Source: Sorangium cellulosum
GTDB taxonomy: Bacteria; Myxococcota_A; Polyangia; Polyangiales; Polyangiaceae
DNA: 64,000 nucleotides
Assembly (NCBI RefSeq): GCF_002950945.1
Contig: NZ_CP012673.1
Span: 1,860,001-1,924,000 of the forward strand
Direction of reading: 5' to 3'
This document shows, piece after piece, positions 10,611 to 20,089 of this stretch. Below the pieces are notes generated by a model. That model was not told the DNA's origin and searched no databases. It saw only the letters and a program-made list of their open reading frames with translations. The translations under genes and the position numbers were made by a program. Every line of letters begins with the position of its first letter. The stretch's first letter is position 1.

Positions 10611-12200
10611 ATGAGTATCGATGTCATTCAGCCGATCGGCGAGCACCGGGGCGAGCGCGCGCAGCACGCGGCGAGCGCGCCGGCGCGCCCCGTCCCTTCG
10701 ACGGGATCCGCTCGCGGGGGGAGCTCGTCGGTCAAGGCGCCGGCGGCGATCCCTGAAAATCCCTTCGCTGCCCTCTCCGGAGCCAACGGGCGGCCGCTCA
10801 AGGTCGCCATCCTCAGCGACTTCACGCGCATTCCTTACGCGAACGGTGCGGTCTTCCAGACGCGGGCCCTGTATCGCGCGCTCAACACCTGTGGTCACCA
10901 GGCAACACTGATCGGACCGCGGGATCCGGACGCCACCGCCGACGAGATGCCCCCGGGCACCATCGCGCTGCCGAGCCTGCCGCTCCGCACCTACCCGGGG
11001 GTGCACCTGCCGATCCCGATGGAGTCCTCCGTCTTCGACCCGATGCGGTGGGACTTCGACATCTGCTTCGCCCAGACCACGACGCTGCTCGTCGAGTTCG
11101 GCATCTGGCTGCGCAAGATGCGCGGGATCCCGCTGCTCTGCGTGAACACGACGCACCTCGCGGCCGCGTACGACGTGCTGCTGCCGGAGCGCGTGTCCCG
11201 GATCGGCGCGGTCCACACAGTGCTGCACAAGACGCTGCGCGCCCCGATGGAGCGCCTCTTCGTCGACCTCTACAACCAGGGGGACGGGCTCGTCGTGCTG
11301 AGCGAGGGCCTGCGCGACTACTGGCGCGAACGGGGGGTGACGGTGCCCATCCACGTCATCCCGCGGATGGTCCCCGAGGACATCTTCGAGCGCCCGCTCG
11401 GCCCCGACCCGTACGCGCCGCTGCTCGAGAAGCGCGGGCTCGACCCGCGCGGCCCGCGCCTCGTGTGCGCCGGGCGCCACACCCGCGAGAAGTCGCAGCA
11501 CCGCCTGATCCGCATCTTCGCCGAGCACATCGCCCCGCGCGAGCCGAACGCGACGCTCACGCTCGTGGGCGACGGGCCGGACAGCGCGGCGTACGCGGCG
11601 CTCGCGCGCGAGCTCGGCGTCGAGCGGCGGGTGATCCTGACGGGCGAGGTGCCGTACAACCGCATGGGCGACTACTACCGGCATGCGAACGTCTTTTTGC
11701 ACGCGTCGCTGAGCGAGACGTTCGGCAACGTGCTCAGCGAGGCGCTCTGGTGCGGCAGCCCGACGGTCGCCTTCGCCGACGGCATGGGCGTGAGCTCGCA
11801 GATCCAGAGCGGCCACAACGGCCTGCTGCTCGATCCGGGCCGCGGCGTGGCCGCGGAGGAGCGGGCGAACGCCGCCTTCGCCGACGCGGTGATCGGGCTC
11901 GTGCGCGACCCGGCCGCCGCCGCGCGGCTCGGGAGCGGGGCCGCGCAGCGGGCGCGGGAGCGCTCGTCGCCGATCGTGGTCCAGCGCATGCTCGCGAGCG
12001 CGTTCGTGAACGCGCGCGAGCACGCCGCGCAGTCGGGGATCCGCCCGCTCGTCGAGGGGCCGAAGGCGCTCCAGTGGCTGGAGACTTTCCGCCACTTCCG
12101 CACGTGGGTCGGCTTCACGGGCGGCCTCTTCGCCTTCGGCCACCTGCGCCCGGCCGCGGCGCCGCGGCCGAAGGGAATCCAGCCTTCGTTCTGCACCTGA
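10611..12200 (+). CDS. Glycosyltransferase family 4 with N-terminal extension
   Basis: The protein has 529 residues. The start is supported by AGGAG 8 bases upstream. The first ~60 residues are an Ala/Ser/Pro-rich extension; the GT-B fold begins at LKVAILSDFTRIPYANGAVF. The C-terminal half has GRHTREKSQHRLIRIFAEH, LVGDGPDSAAY and the donor site HASLSETFGNVLSEALWCG, typical of the GT4 family, with similarity to lipid-glycosylating enzymes (diglucosyldiacylglycerol- or phosphatidylinositol mannosyltransferase-like). It lies 95 bases upstream of the RND/MMPL transporter gene. The acceptor may be a membrane lipid; that is inference. Confidence 0.9.
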   Translation: MSIDVIQPIGEHRGERAQHAASAPARPVPSTGSARGGSSSVKAPAAIPENPFAALSGANGRPLKVAILSDFTRIPYANGAVFQTRALYRALNTCGHQATLIGPRDPDATADEMPPGTIALPSLPLRTYPGVHLPIPMESSVFDPMRWDFDICFAQTTTLLVEFGIWLRKMRGIPLLCVNTTHLAAAYDVLLPERVSRIGAVHTVLHKTLRAPMERLFVDLYNQGDGLVVLSEGLRDYWRERGVTVPIHVIPRMVPEDIFERPLGPDPYAPLLEKRGLDPRGPRLVCAGRHTREKSQHRLIRIFAEHIAPREPNATLTLVGDGPDSAAYAALARELGVERRVILTGEVPYNRMGDYYRHANVFLHASLSETFGNVLSEALWCGSPTVAFADGMGVSSQIQSGHNGLLLDPGRGVAAEERANAAFADAVIGLVRDPAAAARLGSGAAQRARERSSPIVVQRMLASAFVNAREHAAQSGIRPLVEGPKALQWLETFRHFRTWVGFTGGLFAFGHLRPAAAPRPKGIQPSFCT

Positions 12201-12294
12201 GCGCGGCGCGGGCGTCGTCCCGCGCGCCGCGCGCATGGTAAGACCTGCCCCGCGCCGGGCCGCGTGTGGCGCCGGTTTCTAAGGTGTTCTTCGC

Positions 12295-14928
12295 ATGATC
12301 CTCAGGATGATCGGGGCGCTCGTCGACTTCAGCGGGCGCCGTCCCTGGCACGTGATCGCCGTCGCGATCGCCACCATGGCCGGGCTGTGGGGCTACGCGT
12401 CGCGGCTCGAGCTCCGCACGGAGCTCAGGGAGCTCTTGCCGAGCGACAGCCCCGCGTTCATGGCGTACGAGCGCCAGGTGAAGCGCGTGGACGGCGGCGC
12501 GCAGCTCATCGTGATCGCCGAGTCGCCGGATCGCGGCGCGAACGAGCGGTTCATCGACGCGCTCGCGGAGCAGCTCGGCGAGCCGCTCCGGCGGCAGGAG
12601 GCCTGCCTGAAGGCGTGCGCCGACGAGGCGTGCCGGAAGGCGTGCGGGCCGGCGTCGCTCATCCGGTACATGGAGACCGGCACGAAGGAGGTGCGCCGGT
12701 TCTTCGACGAGAACAAGTGGCTCTACGCGAGCGTGCGCGAGCTCGAGACGGCGGACGAGGCGATCGAGCTCGAGCTCGCCCTGCGGGGCGGCCTCATCGA
12801 GGATCTCGACGACGACGGCGGCGAGCGCGCCGGCGAGGGCGGCGGCGACGCGCCGGCGGCCGCGCCGGAGAAGAAGGGCCTGTCGCTCGACCAGACGTGG
12901 GAGGAGCTAGAGCGGCGGCTGAAGAAGATCGACGAGTTCCCGAGCGGCTACTTCGCCACGCCGGACGGGCGCATGGTCGCGCTCCGCATCGTCTCGCGGA
13001 GCGCTGGGCTCGGCGATCGCAGCGCGGCGCAGCTCCTCGACGACGTGACCGCGCTCGTCGGGCGCCTCGGCCCCGCGTCGTTCCACCCGGAGATGCAGGT
13101 CGGGTACGCGGGCGACATCCCGAACGCGATCGCCGAGCAGCGCTCGCTCGTCAGCGAGGCGGTGTGGGCGACCGTGATCGCGCTCGTGCTGATCCTCGGG
13201 GGCGTGGTGATCTACTACCGCTCGGCCTGGTCCCTCCTGGTGATCGGCCTGCCCACCGCCCTCGGCGCCAGCGCCGGCTACGCGTTCGCGACGGCGACCT
13301 ACGGCTACGTCAACACCGTGGGCGCGTTCCTCGGGGCGATCATCGTCGGCAACGGGGTCAACTACCCGATCGTGCTCCTGTCGAGGTACCGCGACTTCCG
13401 CGCGCGCGGCATGGCCGCGGCCGAGGCGCGGCGCGAGGCGGTGCTCAACGCGTTCCGCGCCGAGCTCGTCGGGGCCAGCGTGGCGGCGATCGCCTACGGA
13501 TCGCTCACGATCACGCAGTTCCGCGGGTTCAGCCAGTTCGGCACGATCGGCTTCGTCGGCATGCTCATGGTGTGGATCGCCATCGTGCCGCTCGTGCCCG
13601 CGACGCTCGTCGCGATCGAGCGCATCCAGGCGAGGCTGCCGACCTGGCTGCGCGACCCGCCGCCGCGCGTCTCCGGCGAGGGCGCCGCGGGGCCCGGGGC
13701 GCGGTGGCTCGCGCGCGTGACGTTCCGGTGGCGGGTCGCGATCCTCGCGGTCGCGCCGATCACGCTCGCCTTGGCGGCGTGGAAGCTCCCCGCCTACGTG
13801 AAGGACCCGTGGGAGTACAACTTCGCGCGGCTCGGCTCGAAGAGCTCGCAGGACCGGGGCGCGGGGAGCTGGTCGCGCAAGGCGTCCGAGGTCTTCGGCG
13901 GCAAGATGAACGTCGCGGGCGCGATGATGCTCGCGGACTACCCGGAGCAGGTGCCCGCCATCAAGGCCCAGATCCTGGCGAACGACGCGAAGGACCCAGA
14001 GGGGCGGCTCGTCGCCGACGTCGCGACGATCGCGGACGTCCTGCCCGGCACGCCCGAGGAGCAGCGCCGCAAGATCGAGATCCTGGAGCGGATCCGGGAC
14101 CGGCTGACCCCGCGCGTGCTGAGGTCGCTGAAGCCGGAGGAGCGGGAGCGCGTCCTCCAGATGAAGCCGCCGGAGGCGTTGCGTGTCATCGCGCCGGAGG
14201 ACCTGCCCGACCTCATCCGGCGCCGGTTCGAGGAGAACAACGGCGTCGTGGGGACGGTGTTCTACGTGAAGTACAAGAACAACGTGTCGTTCTCGAACGG
14301 CAGGAACCTCCTGCGGATGGCGGACACGACCGGCAACATCGTCCTGCCCGACGGGACGCGCGTGGTCACGGCGAGCAGGCCCACGGTCTTCGCCGAGATG
14401 ATCCGGTCGATGGAGCGCGACGGCCCGCTGGCGACGGCGGCGTCGTTCCTGGCCGTCACGGTCGTGGTGGTGCTCGCGACGGCCAGCGTGGCGGGCGCGT
14501 TCACGGTGCTGTCGGCGCTCCTGCTCGGCGTGCTCGGGACGGCCGTCGCCATGGCGATGCTCGACGTGAAGATCAACTTCCTGAACTTCATCGCGCTCCC
14601 GATCACGTTCGGCATCGGCTGCGAGTACCCGTTCAACGTGTTCGATCGCGCGCGGCTGCTCGGCGGCGACGTGGCGCTCGCGCTCAAGCGCTCGGCGGGG
14701 CCGGTGGCGCTCTGCAGCTACACGACGGTGCTGGGGTACGGCTCGCTCATCTTCGCCGACAACCAGGCGCTCAACTCGTTCGGCTGGGTGGCGATGAGCG
14801 GCGAGGTGGCGTGTGTGGCGATGGCGCTCCTGTTCCTCCCGGCGCTGCTCCACGTGATGCACCGGCGGGGGTGGCTCGGGGGCGCGTGGAAGAGCGGCAT
14901 CCTCTGGCGCGGGAGCAACCACTCATGA
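12295..14928 (+). CDS. RND superfamily (MMPL-type) exporter
   Basis: The protein has 877 residues and the two-fold architecture of MMPL/HpnN-like transporters. There is an N-terminal transmembrane helix at about 14-32 and a periplasmic domain with ELRELLPSDSPAF. A first membrane bundle (about 285-450) contains IIVGNGVNYPIVL, where RND proteins have their GxGxDY-like segment. A second periplasmic domain follows, then a second bundle at about 708-862 with ITFGIGCEYPFNVF. Related proteins export lipids such as hopanoids, trehalose lipids or pigments. The next glycosyltransferase overlaps its stop codon (ATGA), so the two form an operon, which suggests export of a glycosylated lipid. The substrate is inferred only. 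Confidence 0.88.
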   Translation: MILRMIGALVDFSGRRPWHVIAVAIATMAGLWGYASRLELRTELRELLPSDSPAFMAYERQVKRVDGGAQLIVIAESPDRGANERFIDALAEQLGEPLRRQEACLKACADEACRKACGPASLIRYMETGTKEVRRFFDENKWLYASVRELETADEAIELELALRGGLIEDLDDDGGERAGEGGGDAPAAAPEKKGLSLDQTWEELERRLKKIDEFPSGYFATPDGRMVALRIVSRSAGLGDRSAAQLLDDVTALVGRLGPASFHPEMQVGYAGDIPNAIAEQRSLVSEAVWATVIALVLILGGVVIYYRSAWSLLVIGLPTALGASAGYAFATATYGYVNTVGAFLGAIIVGNGVNYPIVLLSRYRDFRARGMAAAEARREAVLNAFRAELVGASVAAIAYGSLTITQFRGFSQFGTIGFVGMLMVWIAIVPLVPATLVAIERIQARLPTWLRDPPPRVSGEGAAGPGARWLARVTFRWRVAILAVAPITLALAAWKLPAYVKDPWEYNFARLGSKSSQDRGAGSWSRKASEVFGGKMNVAGAMMLADYPEQVPAIKAQILANDAKDPEGRLVADVATIADVLPGTPEEQRRKIEILERIRDRLTPRVLRSLKPEERERVLQMKPPEALRVIAPEDLPDLIRRRFEENNGVVGTVFYVKYKNNVSFSNGRNLLRMADTTGNIVLPDGTRVVTASRPTVFAEMIRSMERDGPLATAASFLAVTVVVVLATASVAGAFTVLSALLLGVLGTAVAMAMLDVKINFLNFIALPITFGIGCEYPFNVFDRARLLGGDVALALKRSAGPVALCSYTTVLGYGSLIFADNQALNSFGWVAMSGEVACVAMALLFLPALLHVMHRRGWLGGAWKSGILWRGSNHS

Positions 14929-16133
14929 AGATCCTCGACGTCGCGGAGTTCTTCTCGTCGCGCGGGGGCGGCGTGCGCTCGTACCTCGAGGAGCTCGTGC
15001 GCCAGGGGAGCCGGCGCGGCCACGAGGTGGTCGTCGTGGCGCCCGGGCCGCGCGACGAGGTCGTGCCGCTCGAGAGAGGGCGCATCGTGCGGGTGGCGGG
15101 CCCGCCGATGCCGTACGACCCGACGTACCACGCCCTCCTCCGGCTCGGGGCGGTGCGCGCGATCGTCCGCCGCGAGCGGCCCGACGTGCTGCAGGCGAGC
15201 GCGCCGTACACGGCCGCGCTCGCCGTGGCGAGCGACCGCAGCGCCCCCCTCCGCACGTTCGTGTACCACTCGGACCAGATCAGCACCTACGCCGCGCCGC
15301 TGCTCGACCGGGTGCGCCCGCGCGCGCTCGCCCGCGCCCTGGAGGGCGCGCTGTTCGCCTGGCCGCGGGCGCTGTCGCGGCGGTTCGACGCGACGATCGC
15401 GCCGGGCGGGTTCATCGCCGAGCAGCTCCGCCGCCACGGCTGCGAGCGCGTCCACCGCGTCACGTTCGGCGTGCGGCGAGGCGAGTTCGGCCCGTCGCGC
15501 GCGGACGACGAGGTGCGGCGGGGGCTGCTCGGCCGGTTCGCGGACGAGCCCTCGGCCGCGCTGCTGCTCGTCGCGTGCCGGCTCGCCGTCGAGAAGCGGG
15601 TCGCGCTCGTGATCGACGCGGCGCGGGAGCTCGCGGCGCGGCGCCCGATCGCGCTCGCGATCCTGGGCGACGGGCCCGAGCGCGCGCGGCTCGAGCGCCG
15701 CGCGGCCAGCCTTCCGCAGGTGAGCTTCCTCGGGTTCGCGAAGGACCGCGCCGCCTACGCGGCGCTGCTCGCGAGCGCCGACGTGTTCGTGCACGGGGGC
15801 GCCGCGGAGACGTTCGGCTTCGTGCTCGGCGAGGCGCTCTGCTCGGGGCTGCCGCTCGTCGTCCCCGAGGCCGGCGCGGCGATGGATTTCGTCCACCCGG
15901 GCGCCGCCGAGGTGTACCCGCCGCGAGGCACGCCCGCCGAGGTCGCCGCCGCGGTCGAGCGGGTGCTCACGCGCCCCCGCGTCGAGCGCGTCGCGGCGGC
16001 CCGCGCCGCGGGGGAGCGGCTGCCCACGAGCGACGAGCACTTCGACGCGCTGTTCGCGCTCTACGTGGACCTGCTCACACACGGGCGCGATTACGCGCCG
16101 CGCGCCGCGGCCGGCGCCGATGCGGGTGGCTAA
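14925..16133 (+). CDS. Glycosyltransferase family 4
   Basis: The protein has 402 residues. Its ATG overlaps the transporter stop by 4 bases. The opening MKILDVAEFFSSRGGGVRSY is the acceptor-side motif of GT4 enzymes; the C-terminal half has VACRLAVEKRVALVIDAARE, LGDGPERARLERR and the donor site GGAAETFGFVLGEALCSG. Translational coupling to an MMPL-type exporter is the strongest clue in the window for an exported glycolipid. The last ~25 residues are Ala/Gly-rich. A candidate -10 (TAAGCT, 16131-16136) for the next gene overlaps its stop codon. Confidence 0.92.
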   Translation: MKILDVAEFFSSRGGGVRSYLEELVRQGSRRGHEVVVVAPGPRDEVVPLERGRIVRVAGPPMPYDPTYHALLRLGAVRAIVRRERPDVLQASAPYTAALAVASDRSAPLRTFVYHSDQISTYAAPLLDRVRPRALARALEGALFAWPRALSRRFDATIAPGGFIAEQLRRHGCERVHRVTFGVRRGEFGPSRADDEVRRGLLGRFADEPSAALLLVACRLAVEKRVALVIDAARELAARRPIALAILGDGPERARLERRAASLPQVSFLGFAKDRAAYAALLASADVFVHGGAAETFGFVLGEALCSGLPLVVPEAGAAMDFVHPGAAEVYPPRGTPAEVAAAVERVLTRPRVERVAAARAAGERLPTSDEHFDALFALYVDLLTHGRDYAPRAAAGADAGG

Positions 16134-16204
16134 GCTGCACGGGTTGGAGTAATCGCGCCGTGCCGTAGCGCAGGCGCCTGCGCTGGACGGGCAGGAGGAC
16201 GCCC

Positions 16205-18718
16205 ATGCGACGCTCGCTCACGTTTCGCCTCGCTGTGCTCTCGTTCGCGACCCTCGCCGCCGCGGCGTGCAGCGGTGACGGAGGCGCCCCCCGGGGGCCC
16301 GAGATCGACCTCTCCTCGGACGACGTGCGGGTCGCGATCGCCCTCTCCCCGTTCGCGCTGCGCGTCTACGACGCGGGCGGCGCGCTCGTGCTCGCGACCG
16401 ACGCGACGACCGCGGAGGGCGCCTACGGCGGGCTCGCGGCGACGGTGGATCAGCCGACGATGAAGCCGCAGCTCCTGCCCGGCTGGGACGGGTACAGGGC
16501 AGGGGAGGGGCCGTGGCGGGGGCTCAGGGCCGCGACGCTGCGCGAGGCGACGGCCTCGAGCGCGACCCTCGAGGTGAGCGGCGACGGCGCGCTGGCGACG
16601 GTGCACGTCTCCGTCGACGGGGCGCGCGTGCGGCTCGCCGTCGAGGCGAGCGACCCCGAGGGCGCGTCTCCGGCGGAGTCGCTCAAGACGAGCCTGTCGT
16701 TCGCGTCGGGCGAGGACGAGCGCTTCTTCGGCATGGGCGAGCGCTACGCGACCGTCGATCATCGCGGCTGGTCGCTCTACAGCTGGGCGGAGGAGGGCGC
16801 CCTCGGCCGCGGCGAGGACGCCCAGCCCGCCGCCGACAACCCGTACCCGAGCGGCCCGTCGATGACGTACTTCCCGGTGCCGTTCCTGCTCTCGAGCCGG
16901 GGCTACGGCGTGCACCTCGACACGACGTTCCGCTCCGAGGTCCACTTCAACAGCGAGCGGCCCGACGCGTGGCGGCTCGCGGTGAACGCGCCCCGCTTCG
17001 AGGCGACGCTCTACGTCCAGAAGGATCCGCTCGCGACCCTCTCGGCCTACACCGAGGACACCGGGCGGCCGCCGGTGCCGGCGCACTGGGTGTTCGGCCC
17101 GCGGCGGCGCGTGAACGTGGGCACCACGGTGGACGATGTCCCCGAATGGCAGCTCCTGCGGCAGAAGAAGATCCCCATCACCGGGATCGACGACGCGGTG
17201 CACTTCCTGCCCGCGAACAGCCACGTCGGCCGGGAGGAGACGCTCGCCGCGTGGACGGAGACGCTGCACGCCGCCGGGTACAAGGTGATGGCGTACAACA
17301 TGCCGTACGTCGCCGAGTCGAGCGAGGACGCCGCGCCGGAGTACGCCCATGGCCTCGAGAACGGCTTCTTCGTGAAGGGCCCCGACGGCGCGCCCGTGCT
17401 CACGGAGTTCATCTCCGGGGAGCTGCTCACGCTCGCCACCATCGACCTCACCAACCCCGACGCCTTCGCCTGGTTTCAGGACCTGCTCCGGCGCTCGCTC
17501 GACCTCGGCTACGACGGGTGGATGCACGACTTCGGCGAGTACATCCCGCGGGAGGCGATCGCCCACGACGGCCGGCGCGGCGCCGAGCTCCACAACGCGT
17601 TCCCGGTGCTGTCGGCGAAGGCGGCGCACGAGCTGCTCGAGGCCGAGCGCCCCGGGGATCACCTGTTCTTCGTGCGCTCGGGGTACACCGGCACCCAGGC
17701 GCTCGTCCCCGCGGTCTGGGGCGGCGACGCGGAGGCGACCTTCGACGAGACGCTCGGGCTCCCCTCGGCCGTGCGCGGCGGGCTGAACCTCTCGATGTCG
17801 GGCGTGCCGTACTGGGGCAGCGACATGACGGGGTTCAAGTGCATCACCGACGCCCCGAACGACAAGGAGGTCTACCTCCGGTGGGTCGAGCTCGGCGCCG
17901 TCTCGCCGATCATGATGGAGCAGAACGCCTGCGCGAACCCCATCGAGAAGAGGACCAAGTGGACGCTCTGGAGCGACGCGGAGACGACCGAGGTCTACGC
18001 GGAGCACGCCCGGCTCCACACCCGGCTCCTGCCCTACTTCCTCGTGCTCGCGCAGGCGGCGCACGAGACGGGCCGGCCCATGACGCTGCACCCCTTCCTG
18101 ATGCACCCCGACCAGCCGGAGGCGCTCGCGGTCGACGACGCGTTCTACCTCGGGCCGGCGCTCTACGCGGCGCCGGTCGTGCGCCGCGGCCAGGTCGAGA
18201 AGGAGCTCTGGCTGCCGCCCGGGCGGTTCGTGGACCTCCACGAGATGCGCGTCCACGAGGGCGACGCGGTGGTGCGCCTCCCCGCGCCGCTGTCCCGGCT
18301 GCCGCTCCTGCTCGTGTCGGGCCAGATCCTGCCGCTGCTCGATCCGAGCATCGACACGCTCGCGCCCGCGACCGATCCCGACGTGGTCACCCTCGACGAC
18401 GTCGCCGATCGGCTCGACGTCCGGGTGGCGCTGTCGCCCGGGGAGAGCGCGTCGATCCGGCTCGCCGACGGGACCGAGCTCGAGGCGAGGCGCTCCCTCG
18501 AGCGCAGCGATGACCCGGGCGGGCTCGTCGAGGTCGAGGCGAGCGAGCTCCCGGACTGCACCGGGTGCTTCCACGCCGAGAAGGAGGGCGACGTCGACCG
18601 GCTCCGCGTCGGCGGCCCGTCCGGCAAGGGGGCGGAGCTCGCGCTGCAGGACGTGGAGCTCGTCGTGCGCGGCGGACCTGCCCGGCGCGTCCGGTGGGAC
18701 GTGCTCCGCCTGCCGTAG
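16205..18718 (+). CDS. Secreted GH31 family alpha-glycosidase (lipoprotein)
   Basis: The protein has 837 residues. The N-terminus is a lipoprotein signal with the modified Cys at about residue 22 (LAAAACSG). The GH31 catalytic barrel is clear: nucleophile Asp442 in GWMHDFGEY and acid/base Asp508 in WGGDAEATFD, 66 residues apart as in YicI. SGVPYWGSDMTGF and beta-sandwich C-terminal domains follow. The HDFGEY form resembles the YicI/YihQ branch, but residues specific for sulfoquinovose were not recognised, so the substrate (alpha-glucoside, alpha-xyloside or other) is open. It sits between glycosyltransferases and may trim the exported glycan or a scavenged polysaccharide. Confidence 0.9.
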   Translation: MRRSLTFRLAVLSFATLAAAACSGDGGAPRGPEIDLSSDDVRVAIALSPFALRVYDAGGALVLATDATTAEGAYGGLAATVDQPTMKPQLLPGWDGYRAGEGPWRGLRAATLREATASSATLEVSGDGALATVHVSVDGARVRLAVEASDPEGASPAESLKTSLSFASGEDERFFGMGERYATVDHRGWSLYSWAEEGALGRGEDAQPAADNPYPSGPSMTYFPVPFLLSSRGYGVHLDTTFRSEVHFNSERPDAWRLAVNAPRFEATLYVQKDPLATLSAYTEDTGRPPVPAHWVFGPRRRVNVGTTVDDVPEWQLLRQKKIPITGIDDAVHFLPANSHVGREETLAAWTETLHAAGYKVMAYNMPYVAESSEDAAPEYAHGLENGFFVKGPDGAPVLTEFISGELLTLATIDLTNPDAFAWFQDLLRRSLDLGYDGWMHDFGEYIPREAIAHDGRRGAELHNAFPVLSAKAAHELLEAERPGDHLFFVRSGYTGTQALVPAVWGGDAEATFDETLGLPSAVRGGLNLSMSGVPYWGSDMTGFKCITDAPNDKEVYLRWVELGAVSPIMMEQNACANPIEKRTKWTLWSDAETTEVYAEHARLHTRLLPYFLVLAQAAHETGRPMTLHPFLMHPDQPEALAVDDAFYLGPALYAAPVVRRGQVEKELWLPPGRFVDLHEMRVHEGDAVVRLPAPLSRLPLLLVSGQILPLLDPSIDTLAPATDPDVVTLDDVADRLDVRVALSPGESASIRLADGTELEARRSLERSDDPGGLVEVEASELPDCTGCFHAEKEGDVDRLRVGGPSGKGAELALQDVELVVRGGPARRVRWDVLRLP

Positions 18719-18735
18719 CGCCGAGAGGACCGACC

Positions 18736-20028
18736 GTGCGCCCGTTTCTGCTGATCTCCCCCGCCTTCGCGCCCCAGACGAGCGTGGGCGCCTTCCGCTG
18801 GGTGAAGCTCGCGCGGCACCTGCCGCGCCGCGGCTTCCGCCCCGTCGTCCTGTCGGGGACCTTCCCCGGCGATCCGCGCGACGACGGGCTGCTCGCCGCG
18901 CTGCCGCCCGAGGTGGAGGTCGCCGACGAGTACCTGGATCCGGCGGTCCTCGCCGTGGGGTCCGCGCTGCGCGCCCTGCGCGGGCGGGCGCCGCGCGCGG
19001 GCGGGCGCGCGAAGCCGCTCGTGGGGCTCCGCCCGTTCCAGGCGCTGACCGACCGCTGGATCGCACACGCGCCGCACGGGGCGCGGGCGGCCGTCGCGCT
19101 CGCCCGCCGCGCGGGCGCCCGGGTCGTGGTGGTGAGCGCCGGCCCCTACTCGGCGTGCCCCGTCGGCCTGCACGTGAAGCGGGCGCTCGGCATCCCGCTC
19201 GTGCTCGACCTGCGCGACCCGTACTCGCTGCACGAGACGGGGAGCGGCCCGCCGTCGGGCCTCGCCGAGCGGGCGCGGCGCGCCGTCGTGCCGCGCCTGG
19301 AGCGCCGCTGGCTCGAGGGGGCCGACCACGTGATCCTCAACACGCGGGGCGCGCTCGAGGCCTACCGCGCGCGGTTCCCGGGGCTTCTGGGCAAGTCCTC
19401 GTTCGTGCGGAACCACTATGACATCTCGCTCTACGCGCCCCCGCCCGCGCCCGAGCCGCCCCGGAGCTTCGTCGTCCTCCACCTCGGAACGCTCCGGGAG
19501 GAGGCCTCCGCCGAGCTCGTCGGCGCCGCGCTGCGGCGGCTGATCGATCGCGAGCGGCTCGCCCCCGGCGACGTGGTGCTGCGGCAGATCGGCCGTATGT
19601 CCGACCACGATCGCGCCTGCTTCGAGCGGATGGGTCTCGCCCCGTTCGTCGAGGCGCTCCCCGCGATCCCGCAGCGCGACGTGCTCGGCGAGCTCCGGCG
19701 GGCGCACGTGCTGTTCACGATGTTCAGCCCGCACGTCGTGCTCCGCATCTCCGCCAAGACCTACGACTACATCGCGTCGGGGATGCCCATCGTCAGCGCC
19801 ACGTCGAACCGGGAGGTCGACGAGCTGCTCGCGTACCGGAGCGACAGCGCGCGCGTGGATCCCGCGGACGTGGACGGCATCGCCGCCGCGCTGGCGCGCC
19901 ACCTCGCCCGCTTCCGGGAGACGGGCGCGCTGCCGGCCCCGGTGACGCCGCCGCGCGAGCTCTCGGCCGAGGCGGCCGCGGAGCGGGTGGCGGAGATCCT
20001 GGACGGCGTGATGCGCCCCCGGGGCTAG
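18736..20028 (+). CDS. GT-B glycosyltransferase with GTG start
   Basis: The protein has 430 residues. The GTG at 18736 is chosen because GAGAGGA lies just upstream and the opening RPFLLISPAFAPQTSVGAFR is the typical N-terminus of this glycosyltransferase 4-like group; the longer frame overlaps the GH31 gene. Later motifs include VLDLRDPYSLHETG, FVVLHLGTLREEASAELV and KTYDYIASGMPIVSATSNRE, the last being the donor-site helix. The gap to the GH31 gene is 17 bases, so they share a transcript. It is probably the fifth transferase of the same pathway; the sugar is unknown. Confidence 0.87.
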   Translation: MRPFLLISPAFAPQTSVGAFRWVKLARHLPRRGFRPVVLSGTFPGDPRDDGLLAALPPEVEVADEYLDPAVLAVGSALRALRGRAPRAGGRAKPLVGLRPFQALTDRWIAHAPHGARAAVALARRAGARVVVVSAGPYSACPVGLHVKRALGIPLVLDLRDPYSLHETGSGPPSGLAERARRAVVPRLERRWLEGADHVILNTRGALEAYRARFPGLLGKSSFVRNHYDISLYAPPPAPEPPRSFVVLHLGTLREEASAELVGAALRRLIDRERLAPGDVVLRQIGRMSDHDRACFERMGLAPFVEALPAIPQRDVLGELRRAHVLFTMFSPHVVLRISAKTYDYIASGMPIVSATSNREVDELLAYRSDSARVDPADVDGIAAALARHLARFRETGALPAPVTPPRELSAEAAAERVAEILDGVMRPRG

Positions 20029-20089
20029 ACTTCCGCGCGCGCCCGCGCCGCGCCGGGTCGCGGCGCCCTACCCTTGATCGGAGCTGTGC

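Noticed and set aside
12264..14924. Open frame running through the transporter gene in another frame and into the next glycosyltransferase
   Set aside because: Only the part from 14925 is a real gene; the upstream part is Arg-rich and overlaps the clear RND/MMPL frame.
16205..18718. GH31 protein as a sulfoquinovosidase (YihQ)
   Set aside because: The HDFGEY nucleophile region is similar, but the residues of YihQ that bind the sulfonate were not recognised, and no sulfoquinovose pathway genes are nearby.
16130..19066. 978-codon minus-strand open frame opposite the GH31 gene
   Set aside because: Same GC artefact; the plus strand has intact GH31 catalytic motifs and a signal peptide.
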